From the NCBI GenBank assembly GCA_012839185.1, contig DUNU01000017.1:1-47709 (forward strand): 47,709 nucleotides of DNA. The letters are read 5' to 3'. Of this stretch, positions 7,703 to 17,939 are shown one piece after another (position 1 is the first letter of the stretch; each line of letters opens with the position of its first letter). Under the pieces are notes generated by a model, which saw nothing but the letters and a program-made list of their open reading frames with translations, made no database searches and was not told the DNA's origin. Made by a program: the position numbers and the translations under genes. Source of the DNA: Clostridiales bacterium. GTDB lineage: Bacteria > Bacillota > Clostridia > Oscillospirales > Acutalibacteraceae.

Positions 7703-9379
7703 TTAGAACAAACCGGAAATTTTACCGTTTTTATCAACATCAATTTTCTCGGCTGCGGGAACTTTGGGAAGACCGGGCATAGTCATTATATCACCGGTCA
7801 GAACTACGATAAAGCCTGCTCCGGCTGATACTTTGACATTTTTTACCGTTACGGTAAAGTCGGTTGGTGCACCGAGTTTTGTCGCATCGTCGGACAAGGA
7901 ATACTGAGTTTTGGCGATACAGACGGGAGCATTTGAAAAACCTAAGCTTTCAAGTTGTTCAATCTGTTTCTTTGCATTGGGCATAATATTAACTTGAAAG
8001 CCGCCATAAACTTTTTTGACGATTGCTTCAATTTTTTCGGTGATGGAAAGGTCATCGGAATATGAAAAAGTAAAAGCGGAATTATCCTCCTCACAAAGAC
8101 GGACAACCTCATTTGCAAGTTCAATTCCGCCTTCCCCGCCGTTTGCCCAAACGGTTGAAAGAACGGTGTTTACACTGAGAGCCTTGCACTCGTTGATAAT
8201 AAATTCTATCTCTTTATCTGTATCGGTCGGGAAACGATTGACCGCAACAACGCAAGGAAGATTAAATACATCTTTGATGTTTTTTACATGACGGAGAAGA
8301 TTGGGTATTCCCTGTTTAAGAGCGTTAATATCCTCGCTGTTAAGTTGTTTTTTGTCAAGTCCGCCGTGCATTTTCAAGGCTCGGACGGTTGCAACAATGA
8401 CAACGGCATTCGGACGTATTCCGGACATACGACACTTAATATCAAGGAATTTTTCAGCACCCAAATCAGCACCGAAACCTGCCTCAGTAACGGCATAATC
8501 GCCGAGTTTCATTGCCATTTTTGTTGCAATAACGGAGTTGCAACCGTGAGCAATATTGGCAAAGGGGCCTCCGTGTACAAAGGCGGGAGTAGCCTCCAAA
8601 GTCTGAACAAGGTTTGGCTTTATAGCATCTTTCAATAAGGCTGTCATTGCACCGACTGCACCCAAATCACCTGCGGTTACGGGCTTATCGTCAAAAGTAT
8701 AGGCAACAATAATTTTTGATAACCTTTCCTTTAAGTCAGTTATCGAATCGGAAAGACAAAATACAGCCATTATTTCGGAAGCAACGGTAATATCAAAGCC
8801 GTCCTCACGAGGAACACCGTTTGCCTTGCCGCCCAAACCGTCTGTTATAAACCGAAGTTGGCGGTCATTCATATCAACGGCACGTTTCCAAGTGATTTTT
8901 CTAACATCAATACCTAAAGCATTTCCCTGATGAATGTGATTGTCGAGCATTGCGGCAAGAAGATTGTTGGCAGCACCGATAGCATGAAAATCTCCGGTGA
9001 AATGAAGGTTTATATCCTCCATCGGAACTACTTGTGCATATCCGCCGCCGGCTGCTCCGCCTTTAACACCGAAAACGGGACCCAAAGACGGTTCACGTAA
9101 AGCAACAACGACCTTTTTCCCTATCTTTTTAAGCCCGTCTGCAAGACCAATTGTTGTTGTAGTCTTGCCTTCGCCTGCCGGAGTGGGAGTTATGGCGGTT
9201 ACCAATATAAGTTTTCCGTCTTTTTTGGTTTCGTCATTTAATACGGACAAGTCAATTTTTGCCTTATAATTACCATATTGTTCAACTTTATTTTCATCAA
9301 TTCCCGCAGTAGCAGCAATATCGAGAATGTGTTTCATTTTGCATTGCTGAGCAATTTCTATATCGGTTAAATATGCCAT
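7703..9379 (-). CDS. fhs: Formate-tetrahydrofolate ligase
   Basis: This enzyme makes 10-formyl-THF from formate, THF and ATP. It supplies the one-carbon units used by PurN and the AICAR transformylase encoded upstream in the same operon. At 558 residues it is the normal family length (about 556). The P-loop [15 protein letters not shown] is near residue 65, followed by family stretches such as [20 protein letters not shown] and [10 protein letters not shown]. The start ATG has a GGAG ribosome site. It is the last gene of the ZTP-riboswitch operon, 9 bases after purL, and ends before a bidirectional terminator. Its position fits the regulator, since ZTP riboswitches sense shortage of exactly this cofactor. 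Confidence 0.98.
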   Translation of the reverse strand: MAYLTDIEIAQQCKMKHILDIAATAGIDENKVEQYGNYKAKIDLSVLNDETKKDGKLILVTAITPTPAGEGKTTTTIGLADGLKKIGKKVVVALREPSLGPVFGVKGGAAGGGYAQVVPMEDINLHFTGDFHAIGAANNLLAAMLDNHIHQGNALGIDVRKITWKRAVDMNDRQLRFITDGLGGKANGVPREDGFDITVASEIMAVFCLSDSITDLKERLSKIIVAYTFDDKPVTAGDLGAVGAMTALLKDAIKPNLVQTLEATPAFVHGGPFANIAHGCNSVIATKMAMKLGDYAVTEAGFGADLGAEKFLDIKCRMSGIRPNAVVIVATVRALKMHGGLDKKQLNSEDINALKQGIPNLLRHVKNIKDVFNLPCVVAVNRFPTDTDKEIEFIINECKALSVNTVLSTVWANGGEGGIELANEVVRLCEEDNSAFTFSYSDDLSITEKIEAIVKKVYGGFQVNIMPNAKKQIEQLESLGFSNAPVCIAKTQYSLSDDATKLGAPTDFTVTVKNVKVSAGAGFIVVLTGDIMTMPGLPKVPAAEKIDVDKNGKISGLF

Positions 9380-9388
9380 AATTTTCTC

Positions 9389-12300
9389 CTACTTAAAATA
9401 TTTTACTGCCGCTTCAAACATACGAATGTCGTAGTTTCCGGGAACATTTTTATAAAGTCCTTTGCCTACACGCTCGCTGTGTCCCATCTTTCCGAATACT
9501 CGACCGTCGGGAGATGTGATACCCTCAATCGCACACATAGAATCGTTGGGATTGAACCAGATGTCGTTTGTAACATTACCCAAATCATCGACATATTGAG
9601 TGGCAATCTGTCCGTTTGCTTCAAGTTCGTTTAATAATTGGGGAGGACAAATAAACCTGCCTTCGCCGTGTGAAATTGGGACACTCACAATATCACCGAC
9701 ATTCATAAGACTGAGCCACGGAGATTTATTGGAAGAAATACGGGTACGGACAATTCTTGATTGATGGCGGGCGATGGTGTTAAAAGTGAGTGTCGGGCAG
9801 TTTTCATCGGTATCAATAATTTTGCCGAACGGAACCAAACCTAATTTAATCAAAGCCTGAAAACCATTACAGATACCGCATATAAGACCGTCGCGATTGT
9901 CAAGCAAATTGGTTACTCCGTCTTTAATTGCGGCATTTCTGAAAAATGCAGTAATAAATTTCCCTGAGCCGTCAGGTTCATCGCCACCGGAAAAACCACC
10001 GGGAATGAATATCATCTGAGCATCTTTAAGTTTATTTGCAAAGGTTTCAACCGAGCGAGAAATATTATCAGATGTCAAGTTGTTGACGATGAAAATTTCA
10101 GGCTCTGCACCTGCATAAAAAACCGCTTTTGAACTGTCATATTCGCAGTTTGTTCCGGGGAAAACGGGAATTATTATCTTAGGTTTTGCAAATTTGACTG
10201 CGGGTGCTTTGTATTCTTTTTCGTCCTTAACTTCATAAGCACAAGTGCGATTTAAGTTCTCGCTTTGTTCAATATCGGCAGGAAAAACACTCTCAAGTTT
10301 GTTTTCGTATATATCAAAAAGCTCATGATGGTCAACTTTTTCGCCGTTAAATGTGAAATAATCGCTTGCTCTTGTTGTTCCGATAAAAATTGCATCTTCA
10401 ATATCTTCGGTTACTTCTAAAATAAATGAGCCGTATTTATAGGAGAATAAATCATTTAATGAAAGATTATCTGCATATTCAAAACCGCCTGCCGCACCTA
10501 ACGACATTTTGAAAATTGCCTCAGCGATACCGCCCATGGTGGGAGTGTAGGCTGATTTTACGACACCTTTACGCATTAATGACATAACTTTTTCAAATAA
10601 AGTTATAAGAGATGAGGAAACGGGGAGACCGTTTTTATCGTATTCGGGAGCCAATAACACAACTTTATTGTCGGGATTTTTGAAATCATTTGAAATTATA
10701 TTTTCAACCTTATCGGTTGTTACGGCAAAAGACACCAATGTCGGAGGAACATCCAAATCCTCAAAAGATCCACTCATTGAGTCTTTGCCTCCGATTGAGG
10801 CTATACCCAAATCAAGTTGAGCCTTAAATGCACCTAAAAGTGCGGCAAGAGGCTTGCCCCAACGCTTTTCATCGGTGCGAAGTCGCTCAAAATATTCTTG
10901 AAAAGTAAGATAGACATCTTCAAATTTTGCACCTGTTGCAATGAGTTTACAGACAGATTCAACAACCGCGAGATATGCACCGTGATAGGGACTTTGCTCG
11001 GTAATAAAGGGATTATATCCCCATGACATCAAAGAACAGTCGTTTGTATGACCTTTTTCAACTGAAATAAGGTGTACCATGCTCTGAATGGGTGTAAGTT
11101 GATTAAAGCCGCCAAAGGGCATAAGGACTGTTCCTGCACCGATTGTAGAGTCAAAACGTTCTGAAAGTCCGCGTTTTGAACATATATTCAAATCGCCGAC
11201 TAATTTTTTATAGTTTTCCGCAAAACTGCCTTCAAATTCTTGTTTTTTGAGTGCGGGAGCAACGGGAGCAATATTGATATGTTTTTCAGCACCGTTGGAA
11301 TTTAAGAATTCTCTTGAAATATCAACAATTTTCCTGCCGTTCCAGTTCATGACAAGACGAGGATTTTCGGTTACAACGGCAACGACAGAAGCATTCAAGT
11401 TTTCACTTGCGGCAAGTTTCAGAAATGCATCAATATTTTCTTTTTCAATAACAACTGCCATTCTTTCTTGCGATTCGGAAATTGCAAGTTCGGTACCGTC
11501 AAGACCTTCATATTTTTTAGGTACTTTATTAAGGTCAATTTCCAAACCGTCGGCAAGTTCGCCGATAGCAACAGACACACCGCCTGCACCGAAATCATTA
11601 CAGCGTTTTATCATTCGACACGCTGTCGGGTTTCTGAATATTCTCTGGAGTTTGCGTTCTTCGGGAGCGTTACCTTTTTGAACTTCAGCACCGCAAGTCT
11701 CAACCGATTCGGTTGTATGAGCCTTTGAAGAGCCTGTTGCACCGCCGATACCGTCACGACCGGTCGCACCGCCCAAAAGGATAACTACATCACCGGCTTG
11801 GGGGACTTCACGACGAACATTGCTTGCGGGAGTTGCTGCGATTACAGCACCGATTTCCATTCTTTTTGCGGCATAACCGGGATGATAAATTTCATCAACC
11901 ATACCGGTTGCAATTCCGACTTGGTTACCGTAAGAAGAATAACCGGCTGCTGCGGTAGTAACGATTTTTCTCTGAGGTAATTTGCCGGGAATAGTTTTAG
12001 AAACGGGAACTGTCGGATCGGCTGCACCCGTAACACGCATCGCGGCATAGACATAAGAACGACCTGAAAGTGGGTCACGGATTGCTCCGCCGATACAGGT
12101 TGCAGCACCGCCGAAAGGTTCGATTTCTGTCGGATGGTTATGTGTTTCGTTCTTAAAAAGCAATAACCAATCCTGCTTTTCGCCGTCAACTTCAATCTGA
12201 ATTTTTACCGTGCAGGCGTTGATTTCTTCGGACTCATCAAGTTTCGGGAGTTTGCCTTGTGCTTTAAGATATTTTGTTGCGATAGTCGCCAAGTCCATAA

Positions 12301-13087
12301 GACAAATCGGCTTTGTTCTGCCAAGTTCTTTGCGAATATTGATATAGTCGTTATAAGCATTTTGAAGCAAATCATCTTCAAATTTTACATTGTCAATAGT
12401 GGTTAAAAACGTGGTATGACGGCAATGATCAGACCAATATGTGTCAATCATACGAATTTCTGTTATAGTCGGATCTCGTTTTTCGCTTATGAAATATTCC
12501 TGACAAAAGGCAATATCGTCATTGTCCATTGCAAGACCGTAGTCATCTACAAATCGGGCAAGTTCGTCTGCGGTCAAATCGCAAAAGCCGTCAAGTGTTT
12601 CAACCGTTTCGGGAATTTCATAATCAACTTTCAGAGTTTTTGGAGTTTCTAAAACCGCTTCACGAGCCTCAACGGGGTTAATAACATATTTCTTAATCTC
12701 TGCAATATCATCTTCGGTTAAATCACCGTTTAAGACATAAACTTTTGCGGAACGAATAAGCGGACGTTCGCCCTGAGAAATAATCTGAATACATTGAGCA
12801 GCAGAATCGGCTCTTTGGTCAAACTGACCTGGGAGAAATTCAACAGCAAAAACATAACCGTCTATATCATCAATAGAACTGTAAGTTAAGTCAACCTGAG
12901 GTTCGGAAAAAACAGTTTTTACCGCATAATCAAAGAGGTCTTTATCAATATTTTCAGCAAAATAACGGTTGATTACACGAACAGCCGAAAGATTTTTTAT
13001 GCCTAAAAGATTAACGGCATCGGATAAAAGAGCATTCGCTTCATGGGCAAATTCACTCTTTTTTTCAACGAAAATCTTATATACCAT
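9389..13087 (-). CDS. purL: Phosphoribosylformylglycinamidine synthase, single-chain
   Basis: This converts FGAR, glutamine and ATP to FGAM. It is a 1232-residue one-piece enzyme of the kind common in Clostridia; bacilli have split PurS/PurL/PurQ. The synthase motifs are SDHCRHTTF, NETHNHPTEIEPFGGAA and GGKDSMSGSFEDL. The C-terminal glutaminase domain starts near FPGTNCEYD, has the nucleophile in GLICGICNGFQALIKLG and ends with the catalytic His-Glu in ISHGEGRF. The glutaminase is therefore intact, in contrast to the PurF-like protein of this operon. The start has AGAGGTG upstream. It follows purD after 2 bases. Confidence 0.98.
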   Translation of the reverse strand: MVYKIFVEKKSEFAHEANALLSDAVNLLGIKNLSAVRVINRYFAENIDKDLFDYAVKTVFSEPQVDLTYSSIDDIDGYVFAVEFLPGQFDQRADSAAQCIQIISQGERPLIRSAKVYVLNGDLTEDDIAEIKKYVINPVEAREAVLETPKTLKVDYEIPETVETLDGFCDLTADELARFVDDYGLAMDNDDIAFCQEYFISEKRDPTITEIRMIDTYWSDHCRHTTFLTTIDNVKFEDDLLQNAYNDYINIRKELGRTKPICLMDLATIATKYLKAQGKLPKLDESEEINACTVKIQIEVDGEKQDWLLLFKNETHNHPTEIEPFGGAATCIGGAIRDPLSGRSYVYAAMRVTGAADPTVPVSKTIPGKLPQRKIVTTAAAGYSSYGNQVGIATGMVDEIYHPGYAAKRMEIGAVIAATPASNVRREVPQAGDVVILLGGATGRDGIGGATGSSKAHTTESVETCGAEVQKGNAPEERKLQRIFRNPTACRMIKRCNDFGAGGVSVAIGELADGLEIDLNKVPKKYEGLDGTELAISESQERMAVVIEKENIDAFLKLAASENLNASVVAVVTENPRLVMNWNGRKIVDISREFLNSNGAEKHINIAPVAPALKKQEFEGSFAENYKKLVGDLNICSKRGLSERFDSTIGAGTVLMPFGGFNQLTPIQSMVHLISVEKGHTNDCSLMSWGYNPFITEQSPYHGAYLAVVESVCKLIATGAKFEDVYLTFQEYFERLRTDEKRWGKPLAALLGAFKAQLDLGIASIGGKDSMSGSFEDLDVPPTLVSFAVTTDKVENIISNDFKNPDNKVVLLAPEYDKNGLPVSSSLITLFEKVMSLMRKGVVKSAYTPTMGGIAEAIFKMSLGAAGGFEYADNLSLNDLFSYKYGSFILEVTEDIEDAIFIGTTRASDYFTFNGEKVDHHELFDIYENKLESVFPADIEQSENLNRTCAYEVKDEKEYKAPAVKFAKPKIIIPVFPGTNCEYDSSKAVFYAGAEPEIFIVNNLTSDNISRSVETFANKLKDAQMIFIPGGFSGGDEPDGSGKFITAFFRNAAIKDGVTNLLDNRDGLICGICNGFQALIKLGLVPFGKIIDTDENCPTLTFNTIARHQSRIVRTRISSNKSPWLSLMNVGDIVSVPISHGEGRFICPPQLLNELEANGQIATQYVDDLGNVTNDIWFNPNDSMCAIEGITSPDGRVFGKMGHSERVGKGLYKNVPGNYDIRMFEAAVKYFK

Positions 13088-13089
13088 TT

Positions 13090-14349
13090 TTACACCTCTA
13101 ATGCTTTCTTTCCTATGTCGCGGCGGTAATATGCGTTGTCAAATTTAATTCTTTCAACTTTTTCATATGATAATTTTATTGCATTCTCCAAAGTGTCGGC
13201 AACACTCGTTACTCCGAGAACACGACCGCCCGATGTAACCAATTTTCCGTCTTTAATCGCTGCACCTGCCACATAAACACTGTCTTTTATATCTTCGGGG
13301 ATTGTTATTTCAAAGCCTTTTTCATAAGATGCGGGATAGCCGTCTGAAGCCATAATTACGCAAGCGGCAGATTTTTCAGAGAATTTTACATCAACTTTGT
13401 CAAGGGTTCCGTTTGAAACATTTTGCATAATCTCAAATAAATCTGTTTGGAGTAAAGGTAAAACAACCTGCGTTTCAGGATCGCCGAAACGACAGTTATA
13501 TTCAATTACTTTTGCTCCGTTGGGGGTAAGCATAAGACCGAAATAAAGACAGCCCTTGAAAGTTCTGCCCTCGGCATTCATTGCGTTAATAGTCGGAATA
13601 AAGATTTTTTCCATACATTCATCGGCAACCGCTTTTGTGTAATACGGATTGGGAGCGACAGTACCCATTCCACCGGTATTAAGACCTGTATCATTGTCGC
13701 CTGCACGCTTATGATCCATGCTCGAAACCATCGGAACAAGAGTTTTGCCGTCGGTAAAGGCTAAAACGGAAACTTCGGGACCGCTTAAAAATTCTTCAAT
13801 AACAATAGAATCTCCGCTTTTTCCGAACTGCTTGTCCTGCATAATGGAAATTATCGCATTTTTTGCTTCTTCTCTGGTTTCTGCGATAATTACACCCTTA
13901 CCCAAAGCCAGACCGTCAGCCTTAACAACTGTGGGGATAGGACAGGTTTTTATATAATTCAAGGCTAAATCAATATCCGAAAACACTTCATAAGCCGCAG
14001 TAGGAATATTATATTTTTTCATCAAATTCTTGGAGAAAACTTTGCTACCCTCAATAATTGCTGCCTTTGCAGTCGGACCGAAACAAGGAATACCTATCTC
14101 ATTTAACCTGTCAACCGCACCCAAAACAAGCGGGTCGTCGGGAGCGACAACAGCGTAATCAATCTTGTTTTCGCCTGCGAATTTTACAATACCGTCAATG
14201 TCTGTGGCACTTAAGTTTACACAAGTTGCATCTTCAGCAATACCGCCGTTGCCGGGCATTGCTATAATTTCGGCTATGGTCTTATTATCTTTGAGTTTTT
14301 TAATAATAGCGTGTTCCCTGCCGCCTGAACCGATAACTAATACTTTCAT
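13090..14349 (-). CDS. purD: Phosphoribosylamine-glycine ligase (GAR synthetase)
   Basis: This ATP-grasp enzyme joins phosphoribosylamine and glycine to give GAR. It is 419 residues, the normal length. The N-terminal motif is VIGSGGREHAI and the C-terminal one is YNCRFGDPETQ. The ATG at 14349 is chosen over an upstream in-frame TTG (14364) because GGAG lies 6 bases before it and the protein then starts MKVLVIGSGGREHA as in homologues. It lies 11 bases after the AICAR transformylase stop. Confidence 0.97.
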   Translation of the reverse strand: MKVLVIGSGGREHAIIKKLKDNKTIAEIIAMPGNGGIAEDATCVNLSATDIDGIVKFAGENKIDYAVVAPDDPLVLGAVDRLNEIGIPCFGPTAKAAIIEGSKVFSKNLMKKYNIPTAAYEVFSDIDLALNYIKTCPIPTVVKADGLALGKGVIIAETREEAKNAIISIMQDKQFGKSGDSIVIEEFLSGPEVSVLAFTDGKTLVPMVSSMDHKRAGDNDTGLNTGGMGTVAPNPYYTKAVADECMEKIFIPTINAMNAEGRTFKGCLYFGLMLTPNGAKVIEYNCRFGDPETQVVLPLLQTDLFEIMQNVSNGTLDKVDVKFSEKSAACVIMASDGYPASYEKGFEITIPEDIKDSVYVAGAAIKDGKLVTSGGRVLGVTSVADTLENAIKLSYEKVERIKFDNAYYRRDIGKKALEV

Positions 14350-14360
14350 ATAATCTCCAA

Positions 14361-15545
14361 TCAATGATGGAACAATCTCATTTTCGTAAACGCCATTGCA
14401 ATATCATATTTATCACAACATTCAATAACTGCGTCATCACGAATTGAGCCGCCGGGTTCGGCGATATATTTTACACCGCTTCTGTATGCTCTTTCAATAT
14501 TATCACTAAACGGGAAAAATGCGTCAGAACCTAAAGCAACATCGTCAATAGTTTTAAGATATTCCGTCTGTTCTTCTTTTGTAAACGGCTCGGGCTTTGA
14601 GGTAAAATACTTTTCCCAATTTCCGTCAGCACAGACATCTTCTTCGTTTTGGTTAATATAGCCGTCAATAACGTTATCTCTGTCAGGTCTGCCGAGATTT
14701 TCTTTGAAAGGAAGGTTTAATACCTTGTCGGCTTGACGTAAAAACCAAGTATCCGCCTTTGAACCTGCAAGACGAGTACAATGTATACGGCTTTGCTGAC
14801 CTGCTCCGACACCAATCGCCTGTCCGTCATAAGCAAAACAGACCGAGTTGGACTGGGTATATTTTAGTGTAATAAGTGCAATAATCAAGTCCCGAACGGC
14901 GGATTCGGGTATATTCTTATTTTTCGTTACTATGTTTGAAAGCAGGGCTTCGTTAATTTCAAAATTGTTTCTACCCTGTTCAAAAGTAATTCCGTAAACT
15001 TGCTTTGTTTCAATTTCTTCGGGTTCATAATCGGGATCAATTTCAACTATATTATAATTGCCCTTACGCTTAGTTTTCAATATTTCAAGAGCATCCTTAT
15101 CATAACCCGGGGCGATAATTCCGTCGGAAACCTCACGAGCAATCATTTTTGCGGTTGTAACATCACAGACATCCGAAAGAGCAACCCAGTCGCCGAAAGA
15201 ACACATCCTGTCCGTACCTCTTGCTCTTGCATAAGCACAAGCCAAAGGAGAATCGTCAAGACCTTCAATGTCATCAACAAAGCAGGCTTTTTTAAGTTTG
15301 TCGGAGAGTTTAATTCCGACTGCCGCAGAAGTGGGACTTACATGCTTAAAGGAGGCAACGGCAGGCATATTGAGAGCCGCCTTGATTTCTTTTACCAACT
15401 GATATGAGTTAAAAGCATCGAGAAAATTGATATAACCGGGCTTGCCGTTTAATATTTTAATCGGCAAATCTTCGCCGTTTGCCATATAAATCTTAGAAGG
15501 CTTCTGATTTGGGTTGCAACCGTATTTTAATTCAAATTCTTTCAT
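14361..15545 (-). CDS. purH: Stand-alone AICAR transformylase (PurH C-terminal-type)
   Basis: This transfers a formyl group from 10-formyl-THF to AICAR to give FAICAR, the penultimate step to IMP. It is 394 residues and matches only the transformylase part of bifunctional PurH. The catalytic Lys-His motif is seen in SFKHVSPTSAAVG near residue 66, and the later CVAYDGQAIGVGAGQQSR-like stretch is present as FAYDGQAIGVGAGQQSR. The N-terminal IMP cyclohydrolase (MGS-like) domain is missing. A separate cyclohydrolase-like protein is encoded just upstream, so the two activities are split over two genes. The gene symbol is used for the transformylase role only. Confidence 0.92.
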   Translation of the reverse strand: MKEFELKYGCNPNQKPSKIYMANGEDLPIKILNGKPGYINFLDAFNSYQLVKEIKAALNMPAVASFKHVSPTSAAVGIKLSDKLKKACFVDDIEGLDDSPLACAYARARGTDRMCSFGDWVALSDVCDVTTAKMIAREVSDGIIAPGYDKDALEILKTKRKGNYNIVEIDPDYEPEEIETKQVYGITFEQGRNNFEINEALLSNIVTKNKNIPESAVRDLIIALITLKYTQSNSVCFAYDGQAIGVGAGQQSRIHCTRLAGSKADTWFLRQADKVLNLPFKENLGRPDRDNVIDGYINQNEEDVCADGNWEKYFTSKPEPFTKEEQTEYLKTIDDVALGSDAFFPFSDNIERAYRSGVKYIAEPGGSIRDDAVIECCDKYDIAMAFTKMRLFHH

Positions 15546-15555
15546 TATGCTCTCC

Positions 15556-16275
15556 TCATTTATTCTTATTGATAAGTCTGTTTTCGATTTCTCCGTTTTT
15601 CAAGTCGATATATCTGACATAAAGAGAAATTTTGTTATCGTCATCAAGTGCATTCCAGAGTTTTTCGGAAAAACTGTCAATGCAATTTTCGGTTTCAATT
15701 CGCTCCGCCTCGCCTTGGAAGGTCGGAATTGGGTTGCCGTCACAAACATAGGTGTGAATAAAATGTCCTAATCCCGCTTTTGAAGGATATGAAAACAAGT
15801 ATCTTGCACAATCGGAGCCTGTTTCATCAATGCTCTTTAATATGCTCATCTTATAGGAAAAATCATTGTTTTTGAAAGTAAGCATACCGGAAATACGGGG
15901 AGTTAAATTCGGTGCATCCGGTTCAAATTCGCGGCTTTCAAGTGATTGAGAGAAAGTTAAACCTGATTTAATACCGTCAAATATGGTATCGGTATGGTCT
16001 CCGTTTGTTACTATAAGATTATTTTCATATCCACGCATAGCAGCATAAATAATCAAACTCGGATCTTCAACCTTGCTTTTGTCAAAAGGCTCGGTAAAAA
16101 CGGAATTATCACGCTCAACAAATATACGATTTCTTGAATTTGCGGAACGTCCCATAATAAAGTAAGCGACAACAGCCTTTTTTGAATCGGGAGTTTTGCC
16201 GATGATTATACCGCGTCCTACATAAGTGTTTCCTTTGATAAGTTCATCAACCGTGTTTATCTTATAAATATCCAT
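15556..16275 (-). CDS. PurO-like IMP cyclohydrolase
   Basis: The predicted role is the last step of IMP synthesis, closing the ring of FAICAR. The 239-residue protein resembles the archaeal-type PurO family and not the PurH N-terminal domain. Visible family stretches are TYVGRGIIIGK near the N-terminus, YFIMGRSANSRNR and LIIYAAMRGYENNLIVTNGD. The ATG at 16275 has GGAG 6 bases upstream; the longer TTG frame from 16287 would include the ribosome site. It lies between purN and the stand-alone AICAR transformylase, so context and family agree. I see no signal peptide or membrane segment. Confidence 0.85.
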   Translation of the reverse strand: MDIYKINTVDELIKGNTYVGRGIIIGKTPDSKKAVVAYFIMGRSANSRNRIFVERDNSVFTEPFDKSKVEDPSLIIYAAMRGYENNLIVTNGDHTDTIFDGIKSGLTFSQSLESREFEPDAPNLTPRISGMLTFKNNDFSYKMSILKSIDETGSDCARYLFSYPSKAGLGHFIHTYVCDGNPIPTFQGEAERIETENCIDSFSEKLWNALDDDNKISLYVRYIDLKNGEIENRLINKNK

Positions 16276-16298
16276 AACTTTCTCCAAAATATTTTTTG

Positions 16299-16889
16299 CT
16301 ACATCTCACTTGCGACTTTTTCAATCGCTTTTGGCAAAATTATCCATTCAGCCTCTTGCATAACTCTTTTTTGTAAAGTTTCGGGGGTATCGTCGTCCTT
16401 GACTTCAACAGCTTTTTGCATTATGATTTTTCCGCCGTCGGTTATTTCGTTGACGAAATGTACCGTTGCTCCCGTAACTTTTACACCTTTTTCCAAAGCG
16501 GCTTCGTGAACCTTAAGTCCGTAAAAACCGTCTCCGCAAAATGACGGAATAAGCGAGGGATGAACATTCAAAATTCTGTTTTCAAAATGCGAAGTGAAAC
16601 GCTCGCTTAATATCGACATAAAACCCGCAAGCACGATTAAATCAATGTTTGCATTTTCAAGTGCTTCAATTATTTTCGCTTCAAAATCATAGGTATCAAC
16701 ACAATCTTTTTTGAGTATAATTTTTGTCGCTATACCCACATTTTCGGCACGGGTTAAAGCATAGGCATTTTTATTATTTGAAATAACCAACACAACTTTA
16801 CCTGATTTTATAATACCGTTGTTTTGTGCGTCAATAATTGCCTGTAAATTCGTGCCGCCGCCTGAGACCAATACTGCAATGTTTTTCAT
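16299..16889 (-). CDS. purN: Phosphoribosylglycinamide formyltransferase (10-formyl-THF dependent)
   Basis: This formylates GAR to FGAR using 10-formyl-THF. It is 196 residues, the normal length. The N-terminal phosphate-binding motif is VLVSGGGTNLQ. The catalytic region has ILNVHPSLIPSF (Asn-x-His) and the later Asp in VHFVNEITDGGKII. It starts one base after the purM stop, so it is probably translationally coupled; its ribosome site lies in the purM end. Confidence 0.97.
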   Translation of the reverse strand: MKNIAVLVSGGGTNLQAIIDAQNNGIIKSGKVVLVISNNKNAYALTRAENVGIATKIILKKDCVDTYDFEAKIIEALENANIDLIVLAGFMSILSERFTSHFENRILNVHPSLIPSFCGDGFYGLKVHEAALEKGVKVTGATVHFVNEITDGGKIIMQKAVEVKDDDTPETLQKRVMQEAEWIILPKAIEKVASEM

Positions 16890-16890
16890 A

Positions 16891-17937
16891 CTATTCTAAA
16901 ATAATCTTGCTGTCGCTGTTTTCTGTAATTTCACCGATAACATAGGGATTTTCGCCATTTTCAGTAAGTATTTCAAGTGCGGTTTCAACCTCATTTGCAG
17001 GAACGACAATGCTCATACCGACGCCCATATTAAAGGTATTGAACATATCATGTTCGCTTATATTGCCAATCTTCTGAATAAGATTGAATATCGGTAAAAT
17101 ATTAACCGCAGATTTATCAATTTTTGCACAAAAACCGTCGGGAATGCTTCTCGGAATATTCTCATAAAAACCGCCGCCCGTAATGTGAGAAATTCCCTTG
17201 ACATTAACTTTTTCAAGAAGTGCAAGAACGGGTTTTACATAAATTTTAGTGGGAGTAAGGAGGGTTTCACCGATACTTTTTCCGCCAAGTTCTTCAACGG
17301 GAGATTTAATATCGGCATTTTCAACATCGAAAACCTTGCGGACAAGCGAAAAACCGTTTGAATGAACACCGCTTGAGGGGAGAGCAATAACAATATCGCC
17401 CGCCTTCATAGTTTTGTTATCAATAATTTTTGCCTTATCAACAATTCCTGTGCAATAACCGGCCATATCATATTCATCTTCGGGATAAAAGCCGGGCATT
17501 TCGGCAGTTTCTCCGCCGATAAGAGCCGCTCCGGACAAAACACAGCCGTCGGCTACACCCTTAACAATATCTGCAATTCTTTCGGGAACATTCTTTCCGC
17601 AGGCGATATAATCAAGGAAAAACAGAGGTTTTGCACCGGCACAAATAATATCATTTACACACATTGCAACGCAGTCAATACCGACCGTGTCATGCTTATT
17701 CATAAGAAACGCAAGTTTGAGTTTTGTTCCGACACCGTCAGTACCCGAAACCAAAACCGGACGGGTTATTCCCGTTAAATCAAGTTCAAAAAGACCGCCG
17801 AAACCACCGACATCAGAACAAACACCAGCCGTCATAGTTCTTGCAATATGTTGTTTCATTAGTTCAACCGCTTTATAACCTGCGGTAATGTCAACGCCTG
17901 CGGCAGCATAAGCATCTGATTTTGAATTTTCTATCAT
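16891..17937 (-). CDS. purM: Phosphoribosylformylglycinamidine cyclo-ligase (AIR synthetase)
   Basis: This closes FGAM to AIR with ATP. It is 348 residues from the ATG at 17937; the longer frame from 17970 overlaps purF and adds a non-homologous leader. Motifs are SYAAAGVDI-like ([10 protein letters not shown]), [23 protein letters not shown] and [19 protein letters not shown] precedes the start. It starts 2 bases after the purF-like stop. Confidence 0.97.
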   Translation of the reverse strand: MIENSKSDAYAAAGVDITAGYKAVELMKQHIARTMTAGVCSDVGGFGGLFELDLTGITRPVLVSGTDGVGTKLKLAFLMNKHDTVGIDCVAMCVNDIICAGAKPLFFLDYIACGKNVPERIADIVKGVADGCVLSGAALIGGETAEMPGFYPEDEYDMAGYCTGIVDKAKIIDNKTMKAGDIVIALPSSGVHSNGFSLVRKVFDVENADIKSPVEELGGKSIGETLLTPTKIYVKPVLALLEKVNVKGISHITGGGFYENIPRSIPDGFCAKIDKSAVNILPIFNLIQKIGNISEHDMFNTFNMGVGMSIVVPANEVETALEILTENGENPYVIGEITENSDSKIILE

Positions 17938-17939
17938 GA

